From Actinomadura sp. BRA 177 (GTDB lineage Bacteria; Actinomycetota; Actinomycetes; Streptosporangiales; Streptosporangiaceae): a stretch of 34,590 bases of DNA. Location of the stretch: assembly GCF_013372625.1 (NCBI RefSeq), contig NZ_JABXFD010000363.1, forward strand, positions 1-34,590. The letters run 5' to 3'. Both the position numbers and the translations under genes were made by a program. Of this stretch, positions 33,270 through 34,590 are shown piece after piece. Position 1 is the stretch's first letter. Each line of letters begins with the position of its first letter. The notes below the pieces were generated by a model that did not search any database, was not told where the DNA came from, and was given only the letters and a program-made list of their open reading frames with translations.

Positions 33270-33851
33270 CTAGCGGCCGGGGGCTTGGGGGTGGTCGGGC
33301 TCCGCGCTGCGCAGGTTCTTCGCCCACTCGGCCGTCGCGTGGGGAAGGTCGGGGCCGGTGGGTGCGCCGAAGGCGGCCTGGACGTTGATCAGGAGGCCGG
33401 TCGCCAGGAAGCGGGTGATCTCCTCGGGTGGTTCGCCGGAAAGGGCGCTGATGACGCGCCACAGGCGGGCCCAGCGGACGGCGCCGAGCCTGCGGACGTC
33501 CTCGTCCCGGACGGCGATCGCGTAAATCTTGAGCTGGAGGCGCGGCAGCGTGGGCGCGTCCTGCGGCAGCCGGGCGCACGCCTCCGCCATCGCGGCCATC
33601 GCGTCGCCGCCGCGCAGGCCGCCGGCGGCGTCCCGCAGGACGTCCTCGAGGTCGTCGAAGCAGCGTTCGGCGGCGGCGAGGAACAGCGCGTGCTTGGACG
33701 GGAAGAGCCGGAACATGTAGGGCTGCGAGACGCCGACGCGCCGGGCGATCGTCCAGGTGGACGTGCCGTCGTAGCCGCCGTGGGCGAACTCCGCCATCGC
33801 GGCCCGGACCGCGAGCTCGCGGCGGTCCGCGGCGCTCATCCTCGGGCTCAT
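33270..33851 (-). CDS. TetR-family transcriptional regulator
   Basis: This 193-residue protein has the TetR helix-turn-helix (WTIARRVGVSQPYMFRLFPSKHALFL, about 33-58) and a helical ligand domain with LKIYAIAVRDEDVRRLGAVRW and FLATGLLINVQAAFG. The start at 33851 (GGA four bases upstream) was preferred over the TTG at 33860. It begins 10 bp after the stop of the GntR-type gene on the same strand, so the two form one transcript. No clear target gene is beside it. Confidence 0.9.
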   Translation of the reverse strand: MSPRMSAADRRELAVRAAMAEFAHGGYDGTSTWTIARRVGVSQPYMFRLFPSKHALFLAAAERCFDDLEDVLRDAAGGLRGGDAMAAMAEACARLPQDAPTLPRLQLKIYAIAVRDEDVRRLGAVRWARLWRVISALSGEPPEEITRFLATGLLINVQAAFGAPTGPDLPHATAEWAKNLRSAEPDHPQAPGR

Positions 33852-33861
33852 GCCGTCCAAG

Positions 33862-34441
33862 CTAGTGGCCGGCCGCCCGCCACATGCCGCGGCGTTCGAG
33901 GTGGGCGGTCAGCAGCTCCCCGGTGCGCACGACGTGGCCGCGCATCTCGGTGCCGGCGGCGCGCGCGTCCCCGTCCCGCAGCGCCGCCAGGACCCGCGCG
34001 TGGTCGCGGACGGCGAGGGCGGGCCAGTCGTCCAGCCTCCCGTACAGCCCGCGCGGGACGTACCGGGCCGCCGTCGCGAGCGACCAGGTGAGCTTCGGCG
34101 AGTCCGCGGCCCGGTTGATCTCCCGGTGGAAGCGGTGGTCGTACTCCTCCATCAGATCGGGGCGCCGCGCGGCCATGGCACGTTCCAGCGCGTGGTGCAG
34201 GCCGTCCAGCTCCCCGAGGGTGCCGGCGCCGATGCGGGGCGCGGCGCGCGCGGTCAGCTCGGCGGCGATGCCCGCCTGCACCCAGAACAGGTCCTGGACG
34301 TCGCGTTTCGACAGCGGCGCGACGACGAACCCGCGGCGCGGCTCCAGCACGACGAAGCCCTCGCTGCGCAGCGACTTCAGCGCCTCCCGGACGGGCGTGA
34401 CGCTGATGCCGAACTCCAGGGCCCGCCGTTCCAGTCGCAGG
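33862..34441 (-). CDS. GntR/FCD-family regulator, truncated by the contig end
   Basis: This is the C-terminal part (about 193 codons) of a FadR-type GntR regulator. The visible portion begins inside the winged helix (LRLERRALEFGISVTPVREALKSLRSEGFVV) and continues through the all-helical FCD ligand domain (VQDLFWVQAGIAAELTARAA, HRFHREINRAADSPKL, RDHARVLAALRDGDARAAG with metal-type histidines). The apparent ATG at 34452 lies in adapter sequence, where the adapter ATA reads ATG, so it is not the true start. The first 20-40 residues are missing from this contig. It is upstream of the tetR gene in one operon. Confidence 0.9.
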
Positions 34442-34590
34442 CTGCCCCTCATCCACCTCTGACCCTGCCGACGAAGAGGATAGCGTCGACCTCGGCGGTC
34501 GCCGCAGCGTCAACACCAACACCACACACCTCACATAGCCCCTCACACGCTCGCACGCCAACCGACACCACAACATCTCTCACTACACCC
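34442..34590 (-). other. Sequencing adapter remnant (Nextera read-1, i5, P5) and noise
   Basis: Read on the minus strand, 34474-34442 match the Nextera read-1 transposase adapter (TCGTCGGCAG, then the mosaic end) at 27 of 33 positions. TATCCTCT, the i5 index N503/S503, directly precedes it exactly. The 18 bases before that match P5 (GACC...) at 14 of 18. Read on the plus strand it is adapter read-through. The rest to 34590 is AC-rich on the plus strand and matches nothing. None of it is genomic. Confidence 0.93.

Noticed and set aside
34442-34576. N-terminal extension of the GntR gene and the longer overlapping minus-strand frame
   Set aside because: The sequence is Nextera adapter, i5 index and P5, so any start codon or peptide here is artificial.

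Overview
The window is high-GC DNA from a Gram-positive actinomycete, most like an Actinomadura or other Thermomonosporaceae-type genome. The evidence is the very GC-rich codon use, the frequent GTG starts, the order tRNA-Trp, secE, nusG, rplK, rplA and later rplJ, rplL, an orphan Mkl/MceG-type ATPase beside rplJ-rplL as in mycobacteria, two ECF sigma factors, LppX-like lipoproteins, and many TetR, MarR and GntR regulators. The genus is inferred from style and synteny, not proven.

Both ends are not genomic. Bases 1-39 are a decayed copy of the Illumina Nextera read-2 adapter. From 34442 rightwards the sequence is a decayed Nextera read-1 adapter, the i5 index TATCCTCT and P5, followed by noise. 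The window is therefore probably a whole assembly contig, with real sequence from about 40 (or about 81-96 if the terminal inverted repeat is a fold-back) to 34441.

Left part (228-11872, mostly accessory): an Fpg/Nei-family DNA glycosylase on the minus strand, divergent from a copper operon (copZ, a His-rich exported protein with a duplicated domain, copA) behind two CsoR-type boxes; a convergent MarR regulator divergent from an Old Yellow Enzyme that is preceded by an overlapping 24-codon leader ORF; a TenA thiaminase; a deacetylase/glycosyltransferase fusion with a small membrane partner (MatAB-like, exopolysaccharide); an ECF sigma factor; and the Mkl ATPase.

Central part (12320-27839, all minus except two regulators): the translation and secretion block reads right to left as tRNA-Trp, secE, nusG, rplK, rplA and then rplJ, rplL behind an L10-type leader with an attenuator. 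Between rplA and rplJ lie about 11 kb of other genes: an acyl-CoA ligase, a two-gene TetR operon divergent from hyuAB with three matching operators, and three LppX-like exported proteins. A lone TnpB (IS200/IS605 type) with its right end and putative omega-RNA sits between two of these paralogues.

Right part (28155-34441): an aspartate-type aminotransferase, a SigE-type ECF sigma factor with a membrane partner, a secreted Leu-Pro-repeat protein, an adenosine deaminase, a TetR regulator and a GntR/FCD regulator cut off by the contig end.

No clearly new multi-gene system was found. The most informative signals are the adapter ends, the triple TetR operator with a probably leaderless mRNA, the rplJ attenuator, the intact TnpB with a readable guide, the duplicated His-rich copper protein, a near-parS palindrome and a pair of facing DnaA boxes.
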